Positions 31,131 to 41,172 of a stretch of DNA of 43,279 nt are shown in pieces (position 1 is the stretch's first letter; each line of letters begins with the position of its first letter). The notes below the pieces were generated by a model. The model was not told the DNA's origin and ran no database searches. It saw nothing but the letters and a program-made list of their open reading frames with translations. The DNA is taken from the NCBI GenBank assembly GCA_003009755.1, contig PXUB01000019.1, forward strand, positions 74,827 through 118,105, given 5' to 3'. The position numbers and the translations under genes are program-made. Source of the DNA: Thermoplasmatales archaeon SW_10_69_26 (GTDB taxonomy: Archaea; Thermoplasmatota; SW-10-69-26).

Positions 31131-32528
31131 GTGGACCTTCGACGGGATCTGGGCCCGGTCGCCGCGACGAGCGTCGTCGTCGGCAGCATGATCGGCTCCG
31201 GCATCTTCTTCGGCCCCCAGATCGTCGCCTGGCAGTTCACCTCGAACGGGATCGACCCGACCGCGCCCCTCGTGCTGAGCGTGTGGGCCGTGGCGGGGTT
31301 CCTGTCCCTGCTGGGCGCTCTCACGTTCGCCGAGCTCGCCGTCGCCATGCCCGAGTCCGGCGGGCAGTACGCCTACATCCGTGAGGCCTTCGGCGCCAAG
31401 CTCGGGTTCCTGCAGGGCTGGTCGAGCTTCTTCATCGGCAAGGCCGGCTCGGTTGCGGCCCTGGCCGTCGCCTTCGGCAACCTGCTATCCGAGGTCGAGG
31501 GCGGCCAGTGGGTCGGTACCGGGCTCGACGTGACCTTCGTCGCCGTCGGCCTGATCACCGGGCTCACGCTCGTCAACTACGTCGGCGTCAAGTTCGGCGG
31601 CTGGGTCCAATCGTCCACGACGGTTCTCAAGGTGCTGGCCCTGGTCCTGCTGGCCGGCGTGGCCGTGTTCGCCGAGCCGAGCGGCGACCCGATCGCGACG
31701 GCCCCGATCGACGGCTCCGGCTCCCTGCTGGCCGCGTTCGGGCTCGCGCTCGTGCCCGCCCTGTGGGCCTACGACGGCTGGTACAACAGCACCCAGGTCG
31801 CCGAGGAGATCGAGAACCCCGATCGCAACCTGCCGTTGTCGCTGATCGGCGGCACCGTGCTCGTCATCGTCGTCTACGCGGCGACGAACTGGGCCTACTT
31901 GCACGTGCTCGGCGGCCAAGGGTTGGCTGGCATCCAGGAAGCCTTGGGTGACGTTGGCGCGGCCCAGGCGGCTCAATCGCCGGCCGGCTTGACCGCCCAG
32001 TTGCTCGGCGGCGACGGGCTGTCGACGTTCATCCTCGCCGGCGTGCTCATCTCCGTGTTCGGCACCTGCAACGCCGTCATCCTCACCGGGCCCCGCATCC
32101 CGTTCGCGATGGCGCGCGACGGCGTGTTCTTCGAGAGCCTCACCGGCGTCCACGACGATTTCGCGACCCCGCACGTCGCGCTGCTCGTCCAGGGGGCGTG
32201 GTCGCTGGTGTTAGCCCTGACCGGCACCTTCGAGCAGCTGATCACGCTCGTCGTGTTCTCGATCTGGCTGTGGGTCGGGCTCGGCGGGTTGGCCGTGATC
32301 GTGCTCCGCCGCAAACGGCCCGACATGCGCCGCCCCTACGAGGTGCCCTTGTACCCGTGGATCCCGCTGGCCTTCATCGCGCTGGCCGGGATCTTCGCGG
32401 CGAACCTGATCCTCGAGTCGCCCGTCGAGAGCATCGTCGGGACCGCGATCATCCTCGCCGGGTTGCCGATGTACTTCCTGGCTCGCCGGCCCGGCGCCGA
32501 ACGCGACGTCGAACTCGAGGAGATGTAG
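31131..32528 (+). CDS. APC superfamily amino-acid permease
   Basis: The product is 465 residues from a GTG start with about 12 membrane helices. The first-helix signature SVVVGSMIGSGIFFGPQIVA is the APC substrate-binding G-S/G-S-G-I-F motif. Helix 6 (FGLALVPALWAYDGWYNSTQ, then VAEEIENPDRNLP) is typical of LAT-like exchangers and permeases. The C-terminus RRPYEVPLYPWIPLAF also fits the LAT group. Substrate is probably neutral amino acids (inference). The gene is convergent with the MidA-type methyltransferase, with 6 nt between their stops. Confidence 0.92.
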   Translation: MDLRRDLGPVAATSVVVGSMIGSGIFFGPQIVAWQFTSNGIDPTAPLVLSVWAVAGFLSLLGALTFAELAVAMPESGGQYAYIREAFGAKLGFLQGWSSFFIGKAGSVAALAVAFGNLLSEVEGGQWVGTGLDVTFVAVGLITGLTLVNYVGVKFGGWVQSSTTVLKVLALVLLAGVAVFAEPSGDPIATAPIDGSGSLLAAFGLALVPALWAYDGWYNSTQVAEEIENPDRNLPLSLIGGTVLVIVVYAATNWAYLHVLGGQGLAGIQEALGDVGAAQAAQSPAGLTAQLLGGDGLSTFILAGVLISVFGTCNAVILTGPRIPFAMARDGVFFESLTGVHDDFATPHVALLVQGAWSLVLALTGTFEQLITLVVFSIWLWVGLGGLAVIVLRRKRPDMRRPYEVPLYPWIPLAFIALAGIFAANLILESPVESIVGTAIILAGLPMYFLARRPGAERDVELEEM

Positions 32529-32534
32529 GCCGGC

Positions 32535-33683
32535 TCAGAAGAGGTCGCTGCCCAGCCCGGCCAGCCCTTCCTCGCCGCCCATGTCCTCCATGGCGCGCGT
32601 CCAGACGTCCGGGTCGTCGAGGTCGACGGCCAGATCGAGGGTGTCGGCCACGCCACCTCGGTCGAGCACGAGCGCGCGGAACCGCTCGCCGAACCCGGTC
32701 GATCGGCTGGGGACGAGCAGCTGTTTGACCTCCTGCATGCGATCGCGCTGGCGAGCGACCTCGACGAGGCCTAGGTGGACAAGCAGGCGGTCCTGGCCGC
32801 CGTAGGCCGTCTCCGCGAGGCCGAGCGCGTCGGCCAGGCCCATGACGCGGGAGAAGTCGACGTCGGCGGTGAGGTCGACCTCGCCGGGATCTTCGAGCAC
32901 CTCGGCGTGCTGGTGCTCGCGGAAAGCCCGCAGCGTGCCCGAGCTCCCCTGGCCCCAAAGGTCGTCGAAGCGGCCGCCGTAGTCGAAGACGGCGGCCACG
33001 CCGGGGTCCAGCGTCCCAGCGACCGACCGGAGCAGCTCCTCGAGGCCGCGGGACAGCTCGTAGCGGCCGCCCTCGGGCAGCCGAGGCGCGACCGGGGCGG
33101 CAGCTTCGGCCAGTGGGGGCTCGGCCGGCTGCCAGACCTCGACGAAGCCGTCCCCGTCGTCGAGGTCGACGTGCATCGCGTCCAGGCCGTCCTCGGTCTT
33201 CGCGAGCACGTCGACCGGCAACGCGTCGAGCACCTCGTTGGCGAGCAGGAACGTGCGTCCCGGCTCGACGGGCTCGAGGTCGCCGACGACGCGCGGGCGG
33301 TGGCCGGTGTCCTCCTCGACGCGGTCGGCCAAGGCCTGCTGGCGGGCCTCGAAGGGCTCGACGAGCACGACCTCCAGGCGCTGGCGGGCCTCCTCGCTGA
33401 GCTGATCGAGGACGTCGGTCACGAGCCGGCCGCTGCCCGGCCCGAGCTCGACCAGGCGCGAGCCCTGCTCGGCGAAGGCCTCGACGGGCTCGGCCAGCGT
33501 GGCGCCCATCAGCGGGCCCGTGTCCGGCGCCGTCGCGAAGTCGCCGGACCGGCCCGTCGTGAACGAGGGATCGGCGTAGTAGCCGTCCTCGGGGTCGTAC
33601 AGGGCTGCGTTCATGTACTCGGAGAAGGCGATCGGTCCCTCCGAGCGGATGCGCTCGCGAAGGCGGTCGGCCAGCGAGGTCAC
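32535..33683 (-). CDS. MidA/NDUFAF7 family SAM-dependent methyltransferase
   Basis: The product is 382 residues from a GTG start. The family (COG1565, formerly DUF185) is recognised by GPIAFSEYMNAALYDPEDGY, YADPSFTTGRSGDFATAPD, the SAM-binding LVELGPGSGRLVTDVLDQL and FLLANEVLDALPVDV. Eukaryotic NDUFAF7 methylates an arginine of a complex I subunit; the archaeal target is unknown. A TATA-like box (minus CCTTTTACG at 33706-33713) lies about 27 nt upstream. The gene is divergent from the methylmalonyl-CoA mutase gene, with a shared 109-bp intergenic region. Confidence 0.92.
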   Translation of the reverse strand: MTSLADRLRERIRSEGPIAFSEYMNAALYDPEDGYYADPSFTTGRSGDFATAPDTGPLMGATLAEPVEAFAEQGSRLVELGPGSGRLVTDVLDQLSEEARQRLEVVLVEPFEARQQALADRVEEDTGHRPRVVGDLEPVEPGRTFLLANEVLDALPVDVLAKTEDGLDAMHVDLDDGDGFVEVWQPAEPPLAEAAAPVAPRLPEGGRYELSRGLEELLRSVAGTLDPGVAAVFDYGGRFDDLWGQGSSGTLRAFREHQHAEVLEDPGEVDLTADVDFSRVMGLADALGLAETAYGGQDRLLVHLGLVEVARQRDRMQEVKQLLVPSRSTGFGERFRALVLDRGGVADTLDLAVDLDDPDVWTRAMEDMGGEEGLAGLGSDLF

Positions 33684-33705
33684 AAGCTCACCCAGGGTGC
33701 CGGCC

Positions 33706-33768
33706 CGTAAAAGGCTGGCCCGCGGCCGGGCGGGCGCCGCCGGCGAGACCTCGGGCCCAACCCTTTAG
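33706..33768. promoter_or_regulatory. divergent TATA-like boxes between the methyltransferase and mutase genes
   Basis: Minus CCTTTTACG (33706-33713) lies 27 nt from the GTG at 33683. Plus CCTTTAG (33762-33768) lies 28 nt before the ATG at 33793. The latter supports 33793 rather than 33775 as mutase start, since the earlier ATG would be only 7 nt from the box. Confidence 0.45.
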
Positions 33769-33792
33769 CCCCCGATGCGGTTGCCGGCCGCG

Positions 33793-35397
<1,605 letters not shown>

Positions 35398-35495
35398 GCC
35401 CGGCCGACGCCGACCGGCTGGGTCCCCTCCGTCCATCGACAGCGTCGACCGATGGCCCCCACCTTCGGGGTTCATAGCTGAGGGCGGCGCCAGTA

Positions 35496-35542
35496 GTGAG
35501 GGAGCCTCACCGTGTGCGGGCTCACCGATGAGGTGGCCTCAC
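35496..35542. promoter_or_regulatory. two palindromic operator candidates upstream of the marR gene
   Basis: GTGAGG-GAG-CCTCAC (35496-35510) and ATGAGG-TGG-CCTCAC (35528-35542) are near-identical 15-bp palindromes with 32 bp between centres, about three helical turns. A further half-site CTCACC lies between (35521-35526). A T/A-rich box (TTCATAGC near 35471-35478) is just upstream. Their place before marR points to autorepression by the MarR protein (inference). Confidence 0.6.
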
Positions 35543-35597
35543 CATCCCGACCCCGACGGATCTCGCCGACGTCTTCTCGCGCTTCGGTCCGGCGTTC

Positions 35598-35990
35598 ATG
35601 CGCTGGATCAAGAACGCCAGCGAGGCCGACGGGCTGACGATCGCTCGCCTGCGCTTGCTGTGGGCGCTCGAGACGCAGGGCCCGCTGATCATGAGCGATC
35701 TCAAGGATGCCCTGGGCGTCACGGCGCGCAGCGTCACCTCGCTCGTCGACGGGCTCGAGGAGGAGAGTCACGTCCGCCGCCGTGCCCACCCCGAGGACCG
35801 GCGAGCCACGATCGTCGAACCGACGGCGGCCGGCCGTGAGGCCGTGCTACGAGCCCAAGAGGGTCACCGCGAGCAGGCCGCCGTGCTCTTCGAGCACCTG
35901 GACGAGGCCGACCGCCAGTCGCTGCTGCGCATCATGCGTTCCGTGATCGAGCAGCTCGAAGCCCGTCATCGCGCGGAGGGATCGTCGTGA
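35598..35990 (+). CDS. MarR family transcriptional regulator
   Basis: The winged-helix region is GPLIMSDLKDALGVTARSVT, SLVDGLEEESHVRRRAHPED and RRATIVEPTAAGREAV, clear MarR text including the DxR wing. From the ATG at 35598 the protein is 130 residues. However, the in-frame sequence upstream (DLADVFSRFGPAF before MRWIKNASE) looks like the first MarR dimer helix, and the frame stays open back to a TGA at 35529 with no ATG, GTG or TTG. So the true N-terminus may begin at a non-standard codon. The stop overlaps the ABC ATPase start by four bases. It most likely represses this operon through the paired palindromes upstream. Confidence 0.88.
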   Translation: MRWIKNASEADGLTIARLRLLWALETQGPLIMSDLKDALGVTARSVTSLVDGLEEESHVRRRAHPEDRRATIVEPTAAGREAVLRAQEGHREQAAVLFEHLDEADRQSLLRIMRSVIEQLEARHRAEGSS

Positions 35991-36700
35991 GCGAGGACCA
36001 GCTGGCGATCGAGACCCACGGTCTGTCGCGAACGTACGAGCGCGGGGAGGACAACGCCGTGGACGCGCTCGTCGACGTCGACCTGGCCGTCGAGGCCGGC
36101 GAGCGCATCGGCATCATGGGCACCAGCGGCAGCGGCAAGTCGACGCTGTTGAACCTGCTGGGCACCCTCGACCAGCCGACGACAGGCACCGTGTGGCTCG
36201 ACGGGATCGATCCCTCCACCCTCGACGACGACGCCCGATCGCGGCTGCGGAACCGCAAGATCGGGTTCGTCTTCCAGCAGTTCAACCTCATCCCCCGGAT
36301 GACGGCCGAGCAGAACGTCGCGCTGGCCCTGATCCCGCGCGGCGTCGACCGGGCCACCCGCCACGAGCGAGCCCGCGAGGTCTTGGCCGACGTGGGGCTG
36401 GGCGACCGGATCGACCACCACCCCAACGAGCTGTCCGGCGGCCAACAGCAGCGCGTCGCCGTGGCTCGTGCGCTCGTGACCGAGCCGCCGATCCTGTTGG
36501 CCGACGAGCCGACGGGGCAGGTCGACACGGAGACCAGCGAGCGTCTGATGGATCTGTTCGCCGACCTGAACGAGCAGCTCGGCCTCACGATCGTCATCGT
36601 CACCCACGACCCGACCGTCGAGGACCACGTCGACCGGACGGTCCACCTCAGCGACGGGCACGTCGTCGACGAAGCCAGCTACGCGGGGGCGATGCCGTGA
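35987..36700 (+). CDS. ABC transporter ATP-binding protein (MacB/LolD type)
   Basis: The product is 237 residues from a GTG start overlapping marR. Walker A GTSGSGKS is at 45-52, the Q-loop in GFVFQQFNLIPRMTAEQNV, the signature LSGGQQQRVAVARAL at about 147, Walker B ILLADEPT after it, and the switch His in VIVTHDPTVEDHV. The Q-F-N-L-I/L-P sequence is typical of the MacB/LolD/FtsE group that works with long FtsX-like permeases, here encoded two genes later. It is translationally coupled on both sides (GTGA overlaps). Confidence 0.95.
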   Translation: MSEDQLAIETHGLSRTYERGEDNAVDALVDVDLAVEAGERIGIMGTSGSGKSTLLNLLGTLDQPTTGTVWLDGIDPSTLDDDARSRLRNRKIGFVFQQFNLIPRMTAEQNVALALIPRGVDRATRHERAREVLADVGLGDRIDHHPNELSGGQQQRVAVARALVTEPPILLADEPTGQVDTETSERLMDLFADLNEQLGLTIVIVTHDPTVEDHVDRTVHLSDGHVVDEASYAGAMP

Positions 36701-38277
36701 GCCGCCGCTCCGCGCTGGCGGCCGTCGCCGTGGCGCTGGTCGCTTTGCTGGCCCCCCAGCCGGCGCAGGCCGCCTTCGACGTGGGAGCCGAGTTCGAGCG
36801 GGCCTACTGGGGCCAGACCCCCTCGGAGGTCTCGCCGGGCGATGGGGGCCGGCTGTTGACCGTGGAGATCCGCAACGGGGACACGATCGGGTTCTACGGC
36901 GTCGAGGCCGAGCTGCGTGATCACGCCAACCTCACCCCCTCCCCCGCGGGAGGCGACGAGATCAACCGCGGCGAGACGTTCGCCGCCGGCGACGTCTGGA
37001 AGGCGCAGTTCCGCGTCGACCTGGACGACAACCTCACCGTCGGAGACGAGCTCGGGCTCGACGTCCGCGTCACGATGCGCGCCAACGAGGGCGGCAGCGG
37101 GTTCGACGAGGGCGACATCCTCCGCGAGACGCTGGACGTGACCGTCACCGTCCCCGGCCGCACGGACCTCCGCGCCGAAGCCACGACGCCCTCGGTCCCC
37201 CGCGACACGCGGACGAGGGTCCCGATCGCGATCACCAACGAGGGCGACGGCGCCGCCGGGACGATCGAGATCAACGCCTCGCCCGGCCCCGGCAGCGGTC
37301 TGCGCGTGGCCTCCGCCGGCTCCATCGAGCGCATCCCGCGCTTGGGCCCCGGCGAGACGAGCACGGTGGATCTCACCGTCGTCACGCCGGCCGAGACCGG
37401 CCTGCAGGACCTGCGCGTGGGGCTCACGTACGCCTCGACCGTCGGTGAACCCGTTCGCCGGTCGTTGACGGTCCCGCTGAACGTGGCCTATCGCTCGATC
37501 GAGCCGGTGAGCGTGGACCTCGTCGGCGAGGCCACCGCCGGCCGCGCCAGCGAGGCCACGCTGCGCGTCACCAACGACGGCCAGGAGGCGCTGGGCGATT
37601 TGGAGGCCCCCGTCCAGCCGCAGGCTCCACCGCAGGGTCCCTCGCAGCTGACGACGCTCAACGGGACCGGCGTCGTCGCGCTGGGCCCCCTGGAGCCCGG
37701 GCAGACGACCTCGGCCGACGTCCGCGTCTACGCCTCCCGCCAGGCCCCGGATCTGGTGCCGGTGGACGTCACCCTCCAATGGCGGGACGACAGCGGGTTC
37801 GACCGCCGCCTTGAGCGCACGTTCGGTCTCGTCGTGCAGGGTGCGATCGAGGTGCAGATGACCGGCCTGGACGCCCGGCTGCACGGGGACGAGCGCGAGA
37901 TCGTCGTCGAAGGCCGGATCACGAACACCGGCAACACCGAGGCCACGAACGTCTACTTGCGGATCGAGCCGGCCGAGGGCCTGGAAGGCACCGATCCCGT
38001 TTACCAGGGCGACCTGGACCCGGACTCCCCGATCCCGTTCACGCTCGCCTCGCCGGCCGACCCCGAGGACGCGCCGGACAGCGTGACGTTGACGCTGACC
38101 TGGACCGACGACCAGGGCCAATCGCGCGAGCTGACGCGCGGCGTCGGCGTCCGCCCGGCCAGCCCGCCGGCCGAACCAGCCGACGAGGCCGAGGACAACG
38201 ACACGCCCGTGCCCGGCGTGGCGGCTGTGCTCGTGGCCGTGGCCCTCGGCCTGGCTCTGCGTCGACGGGAGGTCTAG
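36697..38277 (+). CDS. surface protein with CARDB-like repeats and a PGF-CTERM-like tail
   Basis: The product is 526 residues from the GTG at 36697, which overlaps the ATPase stop codon. A signal peptide covers 1-23 (ALAAVAVALVALLAPQPAQA). The body is made of several beta-rich units (TVEIRNGDTIGFYGVEAEL, RVPIAITNEGDGAAGTIEIN, EATLRVTNDGQEALGDL, EIVVEGRITNTGNTEATNVY), like the COG1361/CARDB proteins found with archaeal ABC exporters. An acidic linker precedes TPVPGVAAVLVAVALGLALR plus RREV, a Pro-Gly motif, hydrophobic helix and Arg cluster as in PGF-CTERM-like sorting tails. Archaeosortase processing is an inference. It is probably the extracytoplasmic partner of the transporter. Confidence 0.85.
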   Translation: MSRRSALAAVAVALVALLAPQPAQAAFDVGAEFERAYWGQTPSEVSPGDGGRLLTVEIRNGDTIGFYGVEAELRDHANLTPSPAGGDEINRGETFAAGDVWKAQFRVDLDDNLTVGDELGLDVRVTMRANEGGSGFDEGDILRETLDVTVTVPGRTDLRAEATTPSVPRDTRTRVPIAITNEGDGAAGTIEINASPGPGSGLRVASAGSIERIPRLGPGETSTVDLTVVTPAETGLQDLRVGLTYASTVGEPVRRSLTVPLNVAYRSIEPVSVDLVGEATAGRASEATLRVTNDGQEALGDLEAPVQPQAPPQGPSQLTTLNGTGVVALGPLEPGQTTSADVRVYASRQAPDLVPVDVTLQWRDDSGFDRRLERTFGLVVQGAIEVQMTGLDARLHGDEREIVVEGRITNTGNTEATNVYLRIEPAEGLEGTDPVYQGDLDPDSPIPFTLASPADPEDAPDSVTLTLTWTDDQGQSRELTRGVGVRPASPPAEPADEAEDNDTPVPGVAAVLVAVALGLALRRREV

Positions 38278-38278
38278 G

Positions 38279-39541
38279 GTGGGCTGGCGCGCCCTGGCGC
38301 GCTTGGCCGCCGAGGCCCTCCTCGCGCGCCGCACCCGGACGGCGCTCACCGTGCTCGGCATCTTCGTCGGCGTCGCGCTGATCACCTCGCTCGTCGGGAC
38401 CAGCCAGGGCATGGCGAACGCGATCGACGAGGAGTTCTCCCAGGTGGGGCCGACGACGATCGTCGTGCGCTCGACCACCGACCTCGTCGAGCCGCACGAG
38501 ATCCGCGAGGTCGAGGGCATCCAGGGGGTGCAAAGCGTCGTGCCGGTCGTCTCGGCCCAGGGCGAGGTGACGGTGGCCGGCGAGGACCAGGACGTCTCCG
38601 TGATCGGGATCGAGGCCGGCCGCCTCGAGGAGGCCTTGCAGGGCTACGAGCTGGATCGCGGCCGCGATCTGACCAACGCCGGCCAGACGGAGGTCGTCGT
38701 GGGCACGGACCTGGCAACCGCCGGCGGCTCGAGCCCACCGATCGGGGACGTCGGCGACGTCTTCCGCCTCACCGTCACCCAGACCCAGGAGGACGGCGAA
38801 CGCGGCGAGGAGTCGGGCACCTACCGCATCGCGGGCGTCTCGGCCCCGTTCGGCGGCTCGTTCCTCGTCGACGTGGACGGGGGCGTGCTCATGCACGAGC
38901 GGGCCGCCCAGAGCCTGCTCGGCATCGGCAACGACTACAACCAGGTGATCGTGATCGCCGAGGACCGGGCCGCGGTCGATCCGGTCGCCGCCGAGCTCGA
39001 GCAGACCTTCGACGACGAAGCCAACGTCCTGTCGGTCCAGCAGATCGCGAGCACGATCGACAGCGCCGTCGACGCGCTCACCGTGCTCGTCGTCTTCATC
39101 GCGGCCGTGAGCCTCGTCGTCGCGGGCCTAGGCATCGCGAACACGATGCTCGTCAGCGTCATGGAGCGCACCCGGGAGATCGGGGTGTTGCGGGCGCTGG
39201 GGTTCGAGCGCTCGGCGGTGCGGTGGCTGTTCGTGCTCGAGGCCGGGTTGACGGGGTTGATCGGCGGGCTCACCGGCGTGGCGACCGGGGTCGGGTTCAC
39301 CTACCTCATCACGGCCGTGCTCAGCCCGATCGGCGGCGGAGGCCCCGAGGGCCCAGGTGCGCCCGAGGAGGGCCCGCCAGGCGGCGGCGATCCCTCGGGA
39401 TTGGACATCGCGCCGGCGTTGCCGGCCGAGCTGTTGATCGGCGTCGTGGTGTTCGCGACGGTGGTCTCGATCCTGGCCGGGCTCGTGCCGGCTCGCAAGG
39501 CCGCCGACCTGGATCCGGTGGACGCGTTGCGCAGCGAGTAG
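38279..39541 (+). CDS. ABC transporter permease, FtsX/MacB type
   Basis: The product is 420 residues from a GTG start one base after the previous stop codon. The first membrane helix (RTALTVLGIFVGVALITSLV) is followed by a large outside domain of about 230 residues and then three helices near the end: VDALTVLVVFIAAVSLVVAG, LFVLEAGLTGLIGGLTGVAT and ELLIGVVVFATVVSILAGLV. The FtsX-family coupling text is MERTREIGVLRALGFERSA. The C-terminus PARKAADLDPVDALRSE is the classic MacB ending. A low-complexity Gly/Pro insert lies before the last helix. It is the last gene of the marR operon, convergent and abutting the lipoprotein gene. Confidence 0.93.
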   Translation: MGWRALARLAAEALLARRTRTALTVLGIFVGVALITSLVGTSQGMANAIDEEFSQVGPTTIVVRSTTDLVEPHEIREVEGIQGVQSVVPVVSAQGEVTVAGEDQDVSVIGIEAGRLEEALQGYELDRGRDLTNAGQTEVVVGTDLATAGGSSPPIGDVGDVFRLTVTQTQEDGERGEESGTYRIAGVSAPFGGSFLVDVDGGVLMHERAAQSLLGIGNDYNQVIVIAEDRAAVDPVAAELEQTFDDEANVLSVQQIASTIDSAVDALTVLVVFIAAVSLVVAGLGIANTMLVSVMERTREIGVLRALGFERSAVRWLFVLEAGLTGLIGGLTGVATGVGFTYLITAVLSPIGGGGPEGPGAPEEGPPGGGDPSGLDIAPALPAELLIGVVVFATVVSILAGLVPARKAADLDPVDALRSE

Positions 39542-40540
39542 CTAGATTTCGAGCACGTCGGCGGTGAGCTCGTACTCGACGGCGGCGTTGCCGTAGTTGA
39601 CGACGCGCAGCGTCCAGGTGCCCTCGCCGATCGCGTCCACGTTGGCCTCGTGCAGCGCCAGGCCTTCGTCGGCCTCGGGCGTCACGCTGCGGGCGGCGAC
39701 CTCGCCCGCGGGGTCGAGCAGCTCGAGGTCGATGTCGGCGATCCCGGCGCCTTGCAGGCGCTGGAGGCTGGCGGTGAGGCCGGCGTCGGTCTCGTCGATC
39801 TCGATCTCGTAGGCGTCGGCGGTCGTCTGTTCGTCGGCGCCCAGGGCGTAGGCGCTGCCGGCCAGCGTGCCGGTCTCGTCCACGACCGATATCGGCTGGG
39901 TCTCCTCCACGGTGGTCCCTTCGGCGCTGAGCTCGGCTCGCGCGGGGTGGTCGGTGCCGTTGACGAGGAACTCGATGCGGGTGTCCTCGGCGCTGCCTTG
40001 GCCTTGCACGGGCGCCAGCTTGACCACCGGTTCGACCCCGGCGGGCAAAACGAGCCCGCCCTCGGGGACGGCCAGGTCGGCGCTGACCTCGACGACCTCG
40101 CCCTCCTGCACGGTGTCGGGGCCCCCGACGCTGGCCCACGCCATCGGGGCCTGTTCGGTGCCGAAGTAGACGACGAATTCCGGGAACCCCTGGTCCTGGG
40201 GCCCGGTCGTGGCGGTCGCGGTCTCGGCGGTGTAGAAGAACGTCAGCTCGACGGCGTCGGCGTGTAGGCCGGTCGCGAGCGGCGAGCCCGTCCAGGTGGG
40301 CTGTTCCTCGCCCTGCGCCCACGCGGTGTAGAAGTTGCCGGCGGTCACGCGGGCGGCCTCGCCGCTGGCTTCCCGCGTGGTGAGCTCTTCGTCGCCAGTG
40401 AGGTAGAAGGTGGCCTCGTCCTCGCCGAGGGGGGCTTGCTCGGCTGCGTCGGTGTCGGCCCCCGAGCCGGTCTGGGGGGCCGAGGAGAGGCAGCCGGCGG
40501 TGAGCAACGCCACGGCGAGCAGGACGAGATGGGTCCGCAT
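39542..40540 (-). CDS. lipoprotein with C-terminal beta-sandwich (PPC-like) domain
   Basis: The product is 332 residues. The N-terminus MRTHLVLLAVALLTAGCLSS has a lipobox (T-A-G-C), so it should be lipid-anchored outside the membrane. Two parts follow: a middle acidic beta-rich region (FPEFVVYFGTEQAPMAWASV) and a C-terminal domain reading DIDLELLDPAGEVAARSVTP and GTWTLRVVNYGNAAVEYELT, close to the prepeptidase C-terminal or P-domain sandwich. No catalytic motif. Its stop codon directly abuts that of the ABC permease (TAG then CTA), zero-gap convergent. Confidence 0.8.
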   Translation of the reverse strand: MRTHLVLLAVALLTAGCLSSAPQTGSGADTDAAEQAPLGEDEATFYLTGDEELTTREASGEAARVTAGNFYTAWAQGEEQPTWTGSPLATGLHADAVELTFFYTAETATATTGPQDQGFPEFVVYFGTEQAPMAWASVGGPDTVQEGEVVEVSADLAVPEGGLVLPAGVEPVVKLAPVQGQGSAEDTRIEFLVNGTDHPARAELSAEGTTVEETQPISVVDETGTLAGSAYALGADEQTTADAYEIEIDETDAGLTASLQRLQGAGIADIDLELLDPAGEVAARSVTPEADEGLALHEANVDAIGEGTWTLRVVNYGNAAVEYELTADVLEI

Positions 40541-40581
40541 CGGGTTGGGATACGGCTTCGGGCCCTAAAACGGTGGCCGTG

Positions 40582-40971
40582 TCACCGGCGGCCGAGGCTG
40601 GAGAACAGCAGGTGCATCCGCTCGTCGTCCGCCATGGCGCGGATCGCCTCGATACCCTCCTCGCCGCAGGTCCATTCGACCAGCGGCTCCAGCGCGTCGT
40701 CGACCTTGCGAGCCGGATGGTCGGGCGCGGTGGGCGGCTTCCCGGGGCGGTCGGCGGTCCCGTAGGCGACGAGGTCGGCCAGGCGGTCGGTGTCGACCAT
40801 CTCCTCGACGAGCGTGCGGGCCTCTTTCACCGGCATCTCGTCGATCTGTCGCCCTAGCGAGCGGCGGACCGGCTCCGGGTGGTCCTCGCAGGCGATCTCG
40901 AAGAGACCGTCGAGGGCTTGGCGGACCAGCTCGGCGTCCTCGCGTCCCGATGGGGAGGGCACGTCGTGCAC
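40582..40971 (-). CDS. hypothetical helical protein
   Basis: The product is 129 residues from the GTG at 40971 (VHDVPSPSGREDAELVRQAL), with no signal or membrane segment and almost entirely helical. It has two Cys (FEIACEDH and VEWTCGEEG) and HEAT-like amphipathic segments (VRQALDGLFEIACEDHPEPV, VRRSLGRQI). A GTG at 40962 is also possible. A T/A-rich box about 35 nt upstream (ACTTACAT on the minus strand) supports this start region. The frame stays open much further upstream, but that text is low-complexity and antisense to the epimerase gene. Function unknown. Confidence 0.65.
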   Translation of the reverse strand: MHDVPSPSGREDAELVRQALDGLFEIACEDHPEPVRRSLGRQIDEMPVKEARTLVEEMVDTDRLADLVAYGTADRPGKPPTAPDHPARKVDDALEPLVEWTCGEEGIEAIRAMADDERMHLLFSSLGRR

Positions 40972-41139
40972 CTGGGAACGTGTGAGCCGTGCGGGGTGAT
41001 GTAAGTTTCGCCCAGCACCGTCGGCGGAGCCTAGCCATCGGTGGGCTCGACGGTGGGGGTGCCCTCCATCGTGGATGGCAAGCACCGGTCGCACTCGAAC
41101 GTGCGGCGGGCCGAGGATGTGAGGCCTCGGCTGACGGTA

Positions 41140-41147
41140 CGTTTTAG
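41140..41147 (+). promoter_or_regulatory. TATA-like box of the epimerase gene
   Basis: CGTTTTAG is centred 29 nt before the ATG at 41173. It supports a leaderless start there rather than at an in-frame GTG at 41158. Confidence 0.45.
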
Positions 41148-41172
41148 CGGGAACAGCGTGTGCCCGTCCTCG

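Noticed and set aside
33775-33792. Earlier ATG for the methylmalonyl-CoA mutase gene
   Set aside because: It is only 7 nt after the TATA-like box, so it would lie upstream of the expected transcript start.
41031-41160. Minus-strand frame with a CDRC motif next to the epimerase promoter
   Set aside because: Only one C-x2-C, no ATG or GTG near the motif, and it overlaps the plus-strand promoter; not enough support.
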